NCBI RefSeq assembly: GCF_011082085.1
Contig: NZ_CP041063.1
Location: 868,001-932,000 of the forward strand
DNA: 64,000 bases
Direction: 5' to 3'
From: Bacillus sp. Cs-700
Lineage (GTDB): Bacteria; Bacillota; Bacilli; Bacillales; Guptibacillaceae
The notes under the pieces were generated by a model. The model searched no databases and was not told the DNA's origin. It worked only from the letters and a program-made list of their open reading frames with translations. Made by a program: the position numbers and the translations under genes. Shown piece after piece: positions 18,296 through 26,303 of this stretch (position 1 is the first letter of the stretch; every line of letters begins with the position of its first letter).

Positions 18296-19066
18296 TTATT
18301 CACAGAATATATGTTTCCCAATTTGTTTGATTTGCGGTCTTGTCCATATCCACCCAGACGTAGCTGTATTCGGATTAAAATAATAAAGCGCTTCTCCTGT
18401 TGGATCCCAGCCGTTTATCGCATCGATAACAGCTTCTTTTGCCTTTTCATTCGGCGTTAACCAAATTTGTCCATCTGAAACTGCTGTAAAAGCACGCGGT
18501 TCAAAAATAACGCCCGATACAGTGTTTGGAAATGATGCGCTTTGGACGCGGTTTAAGATGACTGCAGCAACCGCAACTTGGCCTTCGTATGGTTCTCCAC
18601 GCGCTTCTCCATAAACTGCATTAGCAAGAAGCTTAATATCATTCTGGGAATATCCTGAAGGCACATTCTTGGCCTGTACATTCGAGTCTTTTGGCTTATT
18701 TTGGTTCGCTTCTGATGCTTTAGGACTTTTGCCCCCCTGTCCAGGGTCATATTTTGTGGTTTTATTTAACTTAGCCTTCATCTCTGGTCCAACAAGCCCA
18801 TCAACATCCATTCCAAATTCGTATTGATAGTTTCTAACTGCCCAATACGTTCCCCAACCAAAAACCCCATCAACTTTACCTGTATAAAAGCCAATATGCT
18901 TCAAACGTGCTTGAAGTTCAATAACGTCTGTTCCTGTCGCGCCCTTTTGAATAATTTGGTTTGAAAATGCACCTGCTTCATTGTTATCATCTAAAACCAT
19001 GATAAGCGGTGCACAAATTAATCCGATTACCAAAGGGATTTTCAGAAAATTAAATGCCTTTCTCAT
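18296..19066 (-). CDS. sleB: spore cortex-lytic enzyme SleB
   Basis: Lytic transglycosylase that degrades the muramic-lactam-containing spore cortex at germination. 256 aa: an N-terminal signal (MRKAFNFLKIPLVIGLICAP), a peptidoglycan-binding domain at about 40-100 (GVFGWGTYWAVRNYQ), a linker rich in Lys/Asn/Ser, then a hydrolase domain with the catalytic Glu in AVYGEARGEPYEGQ. I start at the ATG 8 nt after AGGGAGG, nine codons inside the longest frame. A sigma-G-like promoter lies at 19104-19133. Confidence 0.95.
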   Translation of the reverse strand: MRKAFNFLKIPLVIGLICAPLIMVLDDNNEAGAFSNQIIQKGATGTDVIELQARLKHIGFYTGKVDGVFGWGTYWAVRNYQYEFGMDVDGLVGPEMKAKLNKTTKYDPGQGGKSPKASEANQNKPKDSNVQAKNVPSGYSQNDIKLLANAVYGEARGEPYEGQVAVAAVILNRVQSASFPNTVSGVIFEPRAFTAVSDGQIWLTPNEKAKEAVIDAINGWDPTGEALYYFNPNTATSGWIWTRPQIKQIGKHIFCE

Positions 19067-19103
19067 GCTGTGAACCTCCCTGATCATTCTCATTTCACAC
19101 GTG

Positions 19104-19133
19104 TAGTTTTTGTAACGATAGGTATTTTATACA
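19104..19133 (-). promoter_or_regulatory. sigma-G-like promoter of sleB-ypeB
   Basis: Minus strand TGTATA (19128-19133), 17 bp, AAAACTA (19104-19110). Compared with TGAATA-N17-CATACTA this is 5/6 and 5/7. sleB is a known forespore (sigma-G) gene in B. subtilis. Confidence 0.5.
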
Positions 19134-19183
19134 AATGAAACGAATGACTAAAGATTTTAGCTGCCTTTCTCATTTTGGATTTA

Positions 19184-19212
19184 ATAAAAAAAAAGATGCC
19201 CAGTGGGCACCT
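19184..19212 (-). terminator. prsW terminator
   Basis: Minus-strand stem GGTGCCCA / TGGGCATC with a 1-nt centre (compact stem, partly opened in vivo), followed by eight or more Ts, immediately after the prsW stop. Confidence 0.75.
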
Positions 19213-19215
19213 TCG

Positions 19216-19902
19216 TTAGATTGGCATATTTTCTTTCGTTTGCATTAATTCTGCCTGATTGAGATCTGCGGCTTTTATTTTTCTTAATCCAATAAACCAC
19301 AGGATCAGCATAAAAGGGATCATTAAATAGATCGTATTACTGTTTACCTGAAGAACCAAAAAATTATACGTACCATGAAAGATAAACGGTATGAATAAAG
19401 AAAGGGCAATCCATTTTCCAATCTTATTCTGCAAAGAGAATTTCCCTCTTCCTAAATAAGAACCCATCATTAAGCCAAATAAGGCGTGACTTGATACTGG
19501 CAAAAGCGCCCTCCACCATGCTTCCTGAATGCCATAGGCAAAAAGGTAAAATACATTCTCAACGGAGGCAAACCCAAGTGAAATGGCAACGCCATAGACA
19601 ATCCCATCATAAAAATCGCTAAATTCTATATGGATATAAACGGTAAAATAAAATATAAACCACTTTAAAAATTCTTCCAACAACCCAGACATTAAAAAAG
19701 ACTGACTGAATGGTGATTGTAAAAAATTCTCCACTTCAAATCCGTGCTGGATCACCATAACTGGAAACACAAGCATGGCCCCAAATACAAAACTTCTAAC
19801 AACCGGGCCAATTGGCTCAGATTCATACTGATGCTGTTTAAGATAAAAAAAACAAAGAAGCGCAATGCCTGGTGCTATTCCAGCAGTTATGGCTGCTAAC
19901 AT
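19216..19902 (-). CDS. prsW: membrane protease PrsW
   Basis: Intramembrane glutamic-type protease; in B. subtilis it makes the first cut in anti-sigma factor RsiW in response to antimicrobial peptides. 228 aa with several membrane helices and the family motifs EEFLKW (near 73-78), FASVENVFY (near 109) and SSHALFGLMMG (near 138). The start follows GGGGAAAGCCT. No sigW/rsiW lies in this window, so the substrate is not confirmed. Confidence 0.9.
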   Translation of the reverse strand: MLAAITAGIAPGIALLCFFYLKQHQYESEPIGPVVRSFVFGAMLVFPVMVIQHGFEVENFLQSPFSQSFLMSGLLEEFLKWFIFYFTVYIHIEFSDFYDGIVYGVAISLGFASVENVFYLFAYGIQEAWWRALLPVSSHALFGLMMGSYLGRGKFSLQNKIGKWIALSLFIPFIFHGTYNFLVLQVNSNTIYLMIPFMLILWFIGLRKIKAADLNQAELMQTKENMPI

Positions 19903-20027
19903 AGGCTTTCCCCATTTCTATCCCATACCTCTTTTAAAAGAAGATTCACTCTTACCTATACTTTTATAATCGTATCATGTTACTTTATTTAAGGAAACAT
20001 TAATTAGGAAAATAATGAGGTGACGCT

Positions 20028-20999
20028 ATGAGTAAATTATTGATTATCCATACCGGAGGAACCATTGCAATGGAGGAAAATAAGGATTCTGGTGCTGTTA
20101 ATCCCGGGAAAGAAAATCCGTTAAACGCAACGCTTAACCAATTGTTAACAGGAGATGATGTTTTAATTGATGATTATATCAACATCCCCTCACCTCACAT
20201 GACGCCAGAAACTATGTTTGCTATTGCAGAGAGAATTGAAACAAGAATAAAGGAAGAGCCTATTCGAGGCGTGGTCATTACCCATGGCACCGATACACTA
20301 GAAGAAACAGCTTATCTGTTAGATCTCGTGCTTCAGACAGATCTCCCTGTCGTCGTAACAGGCGCAATGCGATCCAGTAACGAGCTAGGCTCTGATGGAC
20401 CATATAACTTACTTTCTTCAATAAAAGTAGCATCCTGTCACGAAGCGAAGGGGAAAGGCGTTCTAGTTGTCTTAAACGATGAAATACATACTGCAAAAAA
20501 CGTAACAAAAACCCACACGAGCAATGTATCTACTTTCCAAAGCCCTCAGTATGGACCAATTGGAATCGTAACGAAACAAAGGGTGTTCTTTCACCACACG
20601 TTAACGATGAGGGACCGTTATCACATATCCGGATTAACGAAAAAAGTTATGCTTTTAAAGGCTTATGCCGGAATGGATTCGAAATTACTGATAGCTGCTG
20701 CTGAACTTGGCATTGACGGTATTGTGATAGAGGCTCTTGGACAGGGCAATTTACCTCCTGAGATGATGGATGGGATTAATCATCTAAGAGCAAAAGGAAT
20801 CGCAATTGTCATGGTTTCTCGCTGTTTTAACGGCATCGTTCAAGATGTATATGGATATACGGGCGGTGGGAAGCATTTGAAGGAACAAGGCGTCATCTTC
20901 TCAAACGGCTTGAATGGACAAAAAGCGCGCTTAAAATTGCTAGTTACACTGGAAGCAACTGGGGATCCAAAAGAATTGCATAGTTTCTTCCTAAGATAA
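20028..20999 (+). CDS. ansA: type I L-asparaginase
   Basis: Hydrolyses L-asparagine to aspartate and ammonia. The first catalytic Thr is in HTGGTIAM (residues 8-15) and the second in THGTDTLEETA near 85-95; both family signatures are intact. 323 aa. No signal peptide, so cytoplasmic. The start follows ATGAGGTGACGCT. It is a single plus-strand gene between prsW and ypdA, a place where B. subtilis has none. A TATAAT at 19965-19970 may be its -10 box. Confidence 0.93.
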   Translation: MSKLLIIHTGGTIAMEENKDSGAVNPGKENPLNATLNQLLTGDDVLIDDYINIPSPHMTPETMFAIAERIETRIKEEPIRGVVITHGTDTLEETAYLLDLVLQTDLPVVVTGAMRSSNELGSDGPYNLLSSIKVASCHEAKGKGVLVVLNDEIHTAKNVTKTHTSNVSTFQSPQYGPIGIVTKQRVFFHHTLTMRDRYHISGLTKKVMLLKAYAGMDSKLLIAAAELGIDGIVIEALGQGNLPPEMMDGINHLRAKGIAIVMVSRCFNGIVQDVYGYTGGGKHLKEQGVIFSNGLNGQKARLKLLVTLEATGDPKELHSFFLR

Positions 21000-21022
21000 A
21001 CTTGCCTTAACGTTTCATATAC

Positions 21023-21054
21023 AAAAAAACCTACCTTAATTGGTAGGTTTTTTT
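21023..21054. terminator. bidirectional terminator between ansA and ypdA
   Basis: Stem AAAAAAACCTACC / GGTAGGTTTTTTT with a 6-nt loop; it overlaps the ypdA stop codon and serves both converging genes. Confidence 0.92.
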
Positions 21055-22031
21055 GCTTTCTTTATTACTGAATTTGCAATCATCGCACCGTGCAACCTTC
21101 CGTTTTCAATGAAAATTTCATTTGCATTGTTTCCTGCTGCAATTACGCCTGCAATGTAGCAATTTTCTACATTTGTCTCCATCGTCTCCTTATTAAAGGT
21201 AGGACGACCACTTTGTTGATCAATCTGGATCCCGATCTTTGTAAGGAATGAATGATCAGGATGATAGCCAGTCATGGCAAACACAAAATCATTTGGTATC
21301 GTTTTGTATTCTCCCATCACCTCATATACAATTTCTTTTTCTCTTACTTCAACTAAAGAAGCATTAAACTCCATTGAAACTTTGTTGTTTCTAACAAGAG
21401 CTTCAAATTCAGGCAAAATCCACGGTTTAACACTTTTAGAGTATTCTGCGCCTCTATAAAGAATCGTTACTCGCGCTCCCGCTTTTTCAAGTTCTAATGC
21501 TGCATCTACTGCAGAGTTTTTCCCACCGATGACCGCAACGTCCTGATCAAAATAGGGATGTGGCTCTTTAAAATAATGCAGTACTTTATCAAGATTTTCC
21601 CCTTTGATGTCCATATAATTTGGACTATCATAATAACCAGTAGCGATTATTAAATGAACAGCACGATAGGTGATTTTTTTAGATTCATGTACTTTTTCCG
21701 TTTCGATGATAAAGGCGTCATTTTCCTTTGTAATGACGTTTGCTTTTTCGAAGGAATGAATTCTTAACTCTTTCCGCTTAGCCACGTCTCGATAATAAGC
21801 CAGAGCCTGGTTTCGCTTCGGTTTACGTTCTTCAATAATAAAAGGTACTTCTCCTATTTCAAGTTTCTCACTTGAACTAAAAAAAGTTTGGTGCGTGGGA
21901 TAATGATAAATGGCGTTAACGATATTTCCTTTTTCAATAAGTAAAGGGTCATATCCTTTATTCATTAATTCTATAGCTGCAGACATGCCACAAGGTCCTG
22001 CACCAATAATGACGATCTGTTCTTCTCTCAT
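21036..22031 (-). CDS. ypdA: YpdA, bacillithiol-disulfide reductase family
   Basis: FAD/NADPH-dependent oxidoreductase of the thioredoxin-reductase-like fold; YpdA (Bdr) reduces bacillithiol disulfide in Firmicutes. FAD motif GAGPCGMSAA at residues 9-18 and NADPH motif VIGGKNSAVDAALELEKAGA near 168. The Cys in GPCG next to the FAD loop is the proposed catalytic residue. 331 aa from the ATG 8 nt after GGGAG. It keeps the B. subtilis position next to gudB. Confidence 0.9.
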   Translation of the reverse strand: MREEQIVIIGAGPCGMSAAIELMNKGYDPLLIEKGNIVNAIYHYPTHQTFFSSSEKLEIGEVPFIIEERKPKRNQALAYYRDVAKRKELRIHSFEKANVITKENDAFIIETEKVHESKKITYRAVHLIIATGYYDSPNYMDIKGENLDKVLHYFKEPHPYFDQDVAVIGGKNSAVDAALELEKAGARVTILYRGAEYSKSVKPWILPEFEALVRNNKVSMEFNASLVEVREKEIVYEVMGEYKTIPNDFVFAMTGYHPDHSFLTKIGIQIDQQSGRPTFNKETMETNVENCYIAGVIAAGNNANEIFIENGRLHGAMIANSVIKKAKKPTN

Positions 22032-22100
22032 TTCTCTCACTCCCGAACCACTCCATAAGAATTAGACCATTTCTTTATTATTATTCTACTCAGTACAATA

Positions 22101-22134
22101 AAAAAATTCCCTACCTGAATGATAGGGAATTTTA
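22101..22134 (-). terminator. gudB terminator
   Basis: Stem AAAATTCCCTA / TAGGGAATTTT with a 9-nt loop and a run of Ts on the minus strand, 18 bp after the gudB stop. Confidence 0.85.
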
Positions 22135-22151
22135 TTCGGAAAGGCAACTAT

Positions 22152-23432
22152 TTATATCCAGCCTCTAAAACGAGAAGCTTCAGCCATTTTCCTGACGCCA
22201 ACCATATAAGCGGAAAGCCTCATATCAACTCGGCGCGTTTCTGCCGTTCGATAGATCGAATTAAATGCGTTAACCATTACTTTTTCAAGCTTTGCTTCCA
22301 CTTCTTCTTCTGTCCAATAATAACCTTGATTGTTTTGAACCCATTCGAAATAAGAAACGGTTACGCCTCCTGAACTAGCCAAAACGTCTGGAACTAGTAG
22401 AATGCCTCTATCAGTTAAAATCTTTGTTGCCTCAATAGTAGTTGGTCCATTCGCGGCTTCAACAACAATGCTCGCTTTTATTTGGTGAGCATTGTCTTCA
22501 GTAATCTGATTTTCAATTGCTGCAGGAACAAGAATATCACAATCAAGTTCTAGTAGTTCTTGGTTACTGATTGTTTCTTTAAAAAGCTTCGTTACTGTAC
22601 CAAAGCTATCACGACGGTCGAGTAAGTAGTCGATATCCAGGCCTTCAGGATCATGTAAGGCGCCATACGCATCTGATATACCAACAATTTTCGCTCCAGC
22701 ATCGTGCATAAACTTCGCAAGAAAGCTACCTGCATTTCCAAATCCCTGAATCACTACTCGTGCACCTTCTATTTTGATATCTTTTTTCTTAGCAGCTTCA
22801 CGAATACAAATTGTAACACCTTTTGCAGTTGCAGATTCACGACCGTGAGATCCGCCTAGTACTAATGGCTTACCAGTAATAAATCCAGGGGAATCAAATT
22901 CTCTTATGCGACTATACTCATCCATCATCCATGCCATAATTTGAGAGTTTGTAAAAACATCTGGAGCAGGGATATCTTTCGTTGGTCCAACGATTTGACT
23001 AATCGCCCTTACATAGCCACGGCTCAAACGCTCTAATTCTCTGAAAGACATTTCTCTCGGATCACAGATAATGCCACCCTTACCGCCACCATATGGAAGA
23101 TCCACAATTCCTGCTTTTAAACTCATCCAGACTGAAAGTGCCTTTACTTCAGTTTCAGTCACATCTGGATGGAAACGAACGCCACCTTTAGTAGGTCCGA
23201 CAGAATCATTGTGCTGAGCACGATACCCGGTAAATATTTTAATCGAGCCATCATCCATCCGAATTGGAATCCGAACCGTCATTAATCTCATTGGTTCTTT
23301 CAATAATTCATACACTTCACTCGGATAGCCTAGTTTGTCCAGCGCTTCGTGAATGACCGATTGCGTCGACTCTAATACGTTCCGTTTCTTATTGTTTCCT
23401 TGTCCGTTGTCTGTTTCGTTTTTGTCGACCAT
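22152..23432 (-). CDS. gudB: NAD-specific glutamate dehydrogenase
   Basis: Catalyses oxidative deamination of glutamate to 2-oxoglutarate and ammonia. 426 aa, very close to B. subtilis GudB. It has the glutamate-binding lysine stretch LPYGGGKGGI, the catalytic Asp in PAPDVFTN, and the Rossmann loop GFGNAGS. At residues ~88-91 it reads TEVKALS with a single VKA, so it lacks the 3-residue duplication that inactivates GudB of B. subtilis 168. The start is the ATG 8 nt after GGGAGG, not the ATG five codons upstream. Confidence 0.96.
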   Translation of the reverse strand: MVDKNETDNGQGNNKKRNVLESTQSVIHEALDKLGYPSEVYELLKEPMRLMTVRIPIRMDDGSIKIFTGYRAQHNDSVGPTKGGVRFHPDVTETEVKALSVWMSLKAGIVDLPYGGGKGGIICDPREMSFRELERLSRGYVRAISQIVGPTKDIPAPDVFTNSQIMAWMMDEYSRIREFDSPGFITGKPLVLGGSHGRESATAKGVTICIREAAKKKDIKIEGARVVIQGFGNAGSFLAKFMHDAGAKIVGISDAYGALHDPEGLDIDYLLDRRDSFGTVTKLFKETISNQELLELDCDILVPAAIENQITEDNAHQIKASIVVEAANGPTTIEATKILTDRGILLVPDVLASSGGVTVSYFEWVQNNQGYYWTEEEVEAKLEKVMVNAFNSIYRTAETRRVDMRLSAYMVGVRKMAEASRFRGWI

Positions 23433-23563
23433 TGCTATACCTCCCATTACTGTGCACTTACTCTGCTGTTTTCATTTAGCTTAGAAATCTAACCTATTCC
23501 AATTTAATTTCAAAACGTCTTATGTTGTTTATAGAATGTTCTATTGCTCTGCTTTCAAAACAT

Positions 23564-23569
23564 AGTATA
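23564..23569 (-). promoter_or_regulatory. likely -10 box of gudB
   Basis: TATACT on the minus strand, ~130 bp upstream of gudB. It is the best sigma-A -10 match in this 275-bp interval; the -35 region is poor, which suggests an activator or another sigma factor. Confidence 0.4.
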
Positions 23570-23631
23570 CACGTTTAAGTAAGCTATGAGAAGGCATTCA
23601 TGCCACATTTATGCAAATTGTTCCCCACTTT

Positions 23632-23645
23632 TGAAAACGCTTACG
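23632..23645. promoter_or_regulatory. candidate catabolite response element (cre)
   Basis: TGAAAACGCTTACG matches the CcpA consensus TGWNANCGNTNWCA at all but the last base. It is ~190 bp upstream of the gudB start and ~70 bp upstream of its putative -10, and 63 bp beyond the ddl stop. Confidence 0.45.
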
Positions 23646-23670
23646 ATAAAGGCAGACAGTCTTTAGCAAT

Positions 23671-23701
23671 TAAAAGTAAGACCCCACTTGTGTGAGGTCT
23701 C
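23671..23701 (-). terminator. ddl terminator
   Basis: Stem AGACCTCAC / GTGGGGTCT with a 4-nt loop followed by TACTTTTAATT on the minus strand, adjacent to the ddl stop. Confidence 0.7.
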
Positions 23702-23707
23702 GCATAG

Positions 23708-24622
23708 CTATTTCTTTAATCCTAACTGAATTAAGTTCTCAATCATTTGCTCATAAGAATAACCAATTTCTTTCGCTGCATCTGGGAATAAACTAGTTGG
23801 AGTCATTCCGGGTAGCGTGTTTACTTCAAGAAATACTGGTTCAGATCCATCTTTAGGTACGATATAATCCACACGTGAGTACGTATCGCATCCAAGTAAT
23901 TCGTGTGCAACAACAGATTGTTTTTGAATTAGTTCTGTATAGGATTCAGAAATACGAGCTGGAACGATGTGTTCACTTCCACCTTCTGCGTATTTCGATT
24001 CATAGTCGTAGTAAGCGTTCTTTGGAACAATTTCCACAACGGGAAGTGGTTTTACTTCTCCCTTTGAGCCCATCACAGCAACTGTTACTTCAGTCCCAGA
24101 AATAAACTCTTCTAGAATGACCGTATCATCAAATCGAAACGCTTCTTCAATCCCTTTTTGAAGCTCCTCTTCCGATTTAGCAATGGTTAATCCAATCGTC
24201 GATCCCTCGCTGTTTGGCTTTACCACAACTGGATAACCAAATGGTAAATTAAGTGAATGATGATCGTCCGACTTATGGAGAACAAGATCCTGTGCTAAGC
24301 GTATCCCAGAATCTTTTAATACTTTTTTGCTTTTAGCCTTATCCATTGCAACTGCTGATCCTAGAACTCCCGATCCCACATATGGGATTTGCAGCATATC
24401 AAGGAGTCCTTGAATCCTTCCATCTTCTCCATACTTACCGTGAAGGCCGATAAAAATAATATCAACCTCAAGTTCCATCACTTCTGATAATCGTTCTGGA
24501 TGAAAGTCTATACCGATTACTTCATGACCGTTTTCTTTTAAAGCTTTCATGATCCCTTTACCGCTAGATAGGGAAACTTCTCTTTCAGCAGAAGTTCCTC
24601 CATAAAGTACTCCAACTTTCAT
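23708..24622 (-). CDS. ddl: D-alanine--D-alanine ligase
   Basis: ATP-grasp enzyme joining two D-alanines for peptidoglycan precursors. 304 aa, the short DdlB-like form: YGGTSAEREVSLSSG at 8-22, GLHGKYGEDGRIQGLLD near 57-73, PVVVKPNSEGSTIGL near 140, and EVNTLPGMT near the end, all ATP or D-Ala binding segments. It lies alone between gudB and a divergent PIG-L gene, unlike B. subtilis where ddl is with murF. Confidence 0.95.
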   Translation of the reverse strand: MKVGVLYGGTSAEREVSLSSGKGIMKALKENGHEVIGIDFHPERLSEVMELEVDIIFIGLHGKYGEDGRIQGLLDMLQIPYVGSGVLGSAVAMDKAKSKKVLKDSGIRLAQDLVLHKSDDHHSLNLPFGYPVVVKPNSEGSTIGLTIAKSEEELQKGIEEAFRFDDTVILEEFISGTEVTVAVMGSKGEVKPLPVVEIVPKNAYYDYESKYAEGGSEHIVPARISESYTELIQKQSVVAHELLGCDTYSRVDYIVPKDGSEPVFLEVNTLPGMTPTSLFPDAAKEIGYSYEQMIENLIQLGLKK

Positions 24623-24828
24623 AAGCTATACCTCCTGGGCTACATTTATGTATGTCATTATATTCGATTGTTAATCGAGTGGAACTTAACAAAACTTCTC
24701 TCATCATACCATGTTTTTCGACAGCTATGTTATCCTGAGTGACCATCATTAAGTATTATTATTGGAAAAAGGATGATGATCTTTTGTATACTTGCCATAA
24801 TCTTATATATATGAAAGGAAATGTCCTT

Positions 24829-25542
24829 ATGTCTCGTACATTTATGTTTATATTTGCTCACCCTGACGATGAAAGCTTTACTTGTGGGGGGACGCTAATC
24901 GAATTAGCTAAAGCAAAAGATACAAAAACCATTTTATACAGTGCCACACCTGGTGATGCAGGAAAATGTGGAGAACCACCTCTTTGTCAAGTAGATGAGC
25001 TGGCTGAAGTTCGAAAAAAAGAACTAGAAAAAGCTTCTAAACTACTTGGGATTGATGAACTTTACATTGGTGATTATCAAGACGGGAAATTAAATAAGCT
25101 TCCTGATGATGAGCTGAAGAATGATGTGTTAAAACGAATTGAAGCCGTTCAACCTGATGTCGTCATTACATTTCCGCCACATGGTTTATCAGGTCACCCA
25201 GACCATAAAGCGATTCAGCTCGCAACGCTTCAAGCTGTAAAAGAAACAAACGTTGTAAAAGAGCTGTATTACGCTACTTTCCCTCAATCATTAGCTGATG
25301 AAACAGGAAATCCAGCTTATGCAGATCCAGATGACTCAATCACTTTGATCAAATCCTTTTCAAACGAGGATTTAGATCCAGTTAGAAAAGCACTATTGGC
25401 TCATCGTACACAGCATTTGTCCGTTGAACGAGTTTTTCCTACGATTTATAATGAAAATGGATTTATGAAATTTAACAATAAAGAATATTTCATTAAAGCA
25501 TGGAATAATCCAAGCTATACGTGCGGTTCTATCCTTGCTTAA
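24829..25542 (+). CDS. PIG-L family deacetylase
   Basis: Zinc-dependent N-acetylglucosaminyl deacetylase family, which includes the bacillithiol enzymes BshB1/BshB2 and chitooligosaccharide or antibiotic deacetylases. Zinc motif AHPDDES at residues 9-15 and the second motif SGHPDHKAI near 121. 237 aa from the ATG 9 nt after AAAGGA; the frame extends upstream without a ribosome binding site. Substrate cannot be set from sequence. Cysteine-containing CGEPPLCQ near 45-52 is not typical of BshB. Confidence 0.85.
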   Translation: MSRTFMFIFAHPDDESFTCGGTLIELAKAKDTKTILYSATPGDAGKCGEPPLCQVDELAEVRKKELEKASKLLGIDELYIGDYQDGKLNKLPDDELKNDVLKRIEAVQPDVVITFPPHGLSGHPDHKAIQLATLQAVKETNVVKELYYATFPQSLADETGNPAYADPDDSITLIKSFSNEDLDPVRKALLAHRTQHLSVERVFPTIYNENGFMKFNNKEYFIKAWNNPSYTCGSILA

Positions 25543-25579
25543 CTAACAAAACCTCCCAAATGGGAGGTTTTGTTAGTTA
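25541..25579. terminator. bidirectional terminator between PIG-L gene and ypbH
   Basis: A perfect 18-bp inverted repeat (AACTAACAAAACCTCCCA and its complement) with a 2-nt centre that contains the stop codons of both converging genes. Confidence 0.93.
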
Positions 25580-26163
25580 AAATAATGATTTAACTGTTCA
25601 ATCGCTGTTGAGTTCATAATTTGCTTCCCATATTCCATTACCCGATAGCTTGTAATCGTTGAAGGATTTCCGAATTCAGCAAGCAACGCAACTAAAGAAT
25701 CTAATTCATACTCAGCAAATTCTTCTTCATCAAATTTAAGATAAAATTGAGACTGGAAGGAATAAAGAGTACCACCTAAAATTCCAACGTTGATTAATCT
25801 TTTAGAAAGACCAATCACGTCCTCAAAAGATCGAAATTCATAAAATACTTCATCGCTTTCATCGAGCGTAACTTGCATTTCAATGTATTCGTCATTATAG
25901 TCATCTTCAAAATCACTTTCTGCCGAACCCTTCGTAACAATGACAACCATTCCTTGAGCAGGAAGTGAGAAAACTTCTACAGCAATTGGCCCATCAACTT
26001 TAAAGCCAAGTTCATCGTCAGCTTCCATTATCATCTCACGAAATAGCCTGTGAACTTTCGGTACGTCCTGCCATAGCTCTTCTTTTGTAATTCCACGTTC
26101 ATTTAAATCATCATAAGTTAAAAAAATCTTTATTTTATCGTACGCTAAACGTTCAAGACGCAT
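25573..26163 (-). CDS. ypbH: MecA-type adaptor protein YpbH
   Basis: Adaptor of the MecA family that delivers substrates to the ClpC ATPase. 196 aa: an N-terminal domain (MRLERLAYDKIKIFLTYDDLNERGITKEELW), an acidic linker (SDFEDDYNDEY near 110) and a C-terminal Clp-binding domain with GGTLYSFQSQFYLKF. It is closer to YpbH than to MecA by position next to ypbG and by its N-terminus. Confidence 0.9.
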   Translation of the reverse strand: MRLERLAYDKIKIFLTYDDLNERGITKEELWQDVPKVHRLFREMIMEADDELGFKVDGPIAVEVFSLPAQGMVVIVTKGSAESDFEDDYNDEYIEMQVTLDESDEVFYEFRSFEDVIGLSKRLINVGILGGTLYSFQSQFYLKFDEEEFAEYELDSLVALLAEFGNPSTITSYRVMEYGKQIMNSTAIEQLNHYFN

Positions 26164-26303
26164 CTATTTCCCCCCTACCGTCTGTCACCCGCAAATCCTT
26201 TATTCATACTATATGTGATAATACAAAGATGGTTCTTGGTTGACGATATTCTTCTAGTTTACACTGAAAAAGGAAGCTTAGACAAGTCATGTCAACTATC
26301 CAA

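Noticed and set aside
26164-26303. TTGACA near 26290 as a ypbH promoter
   Set aside because: No -10 box lies 16-18 bp downstream on the minus strand, and the nearest AT-rich candidates are 28 bp or more away.
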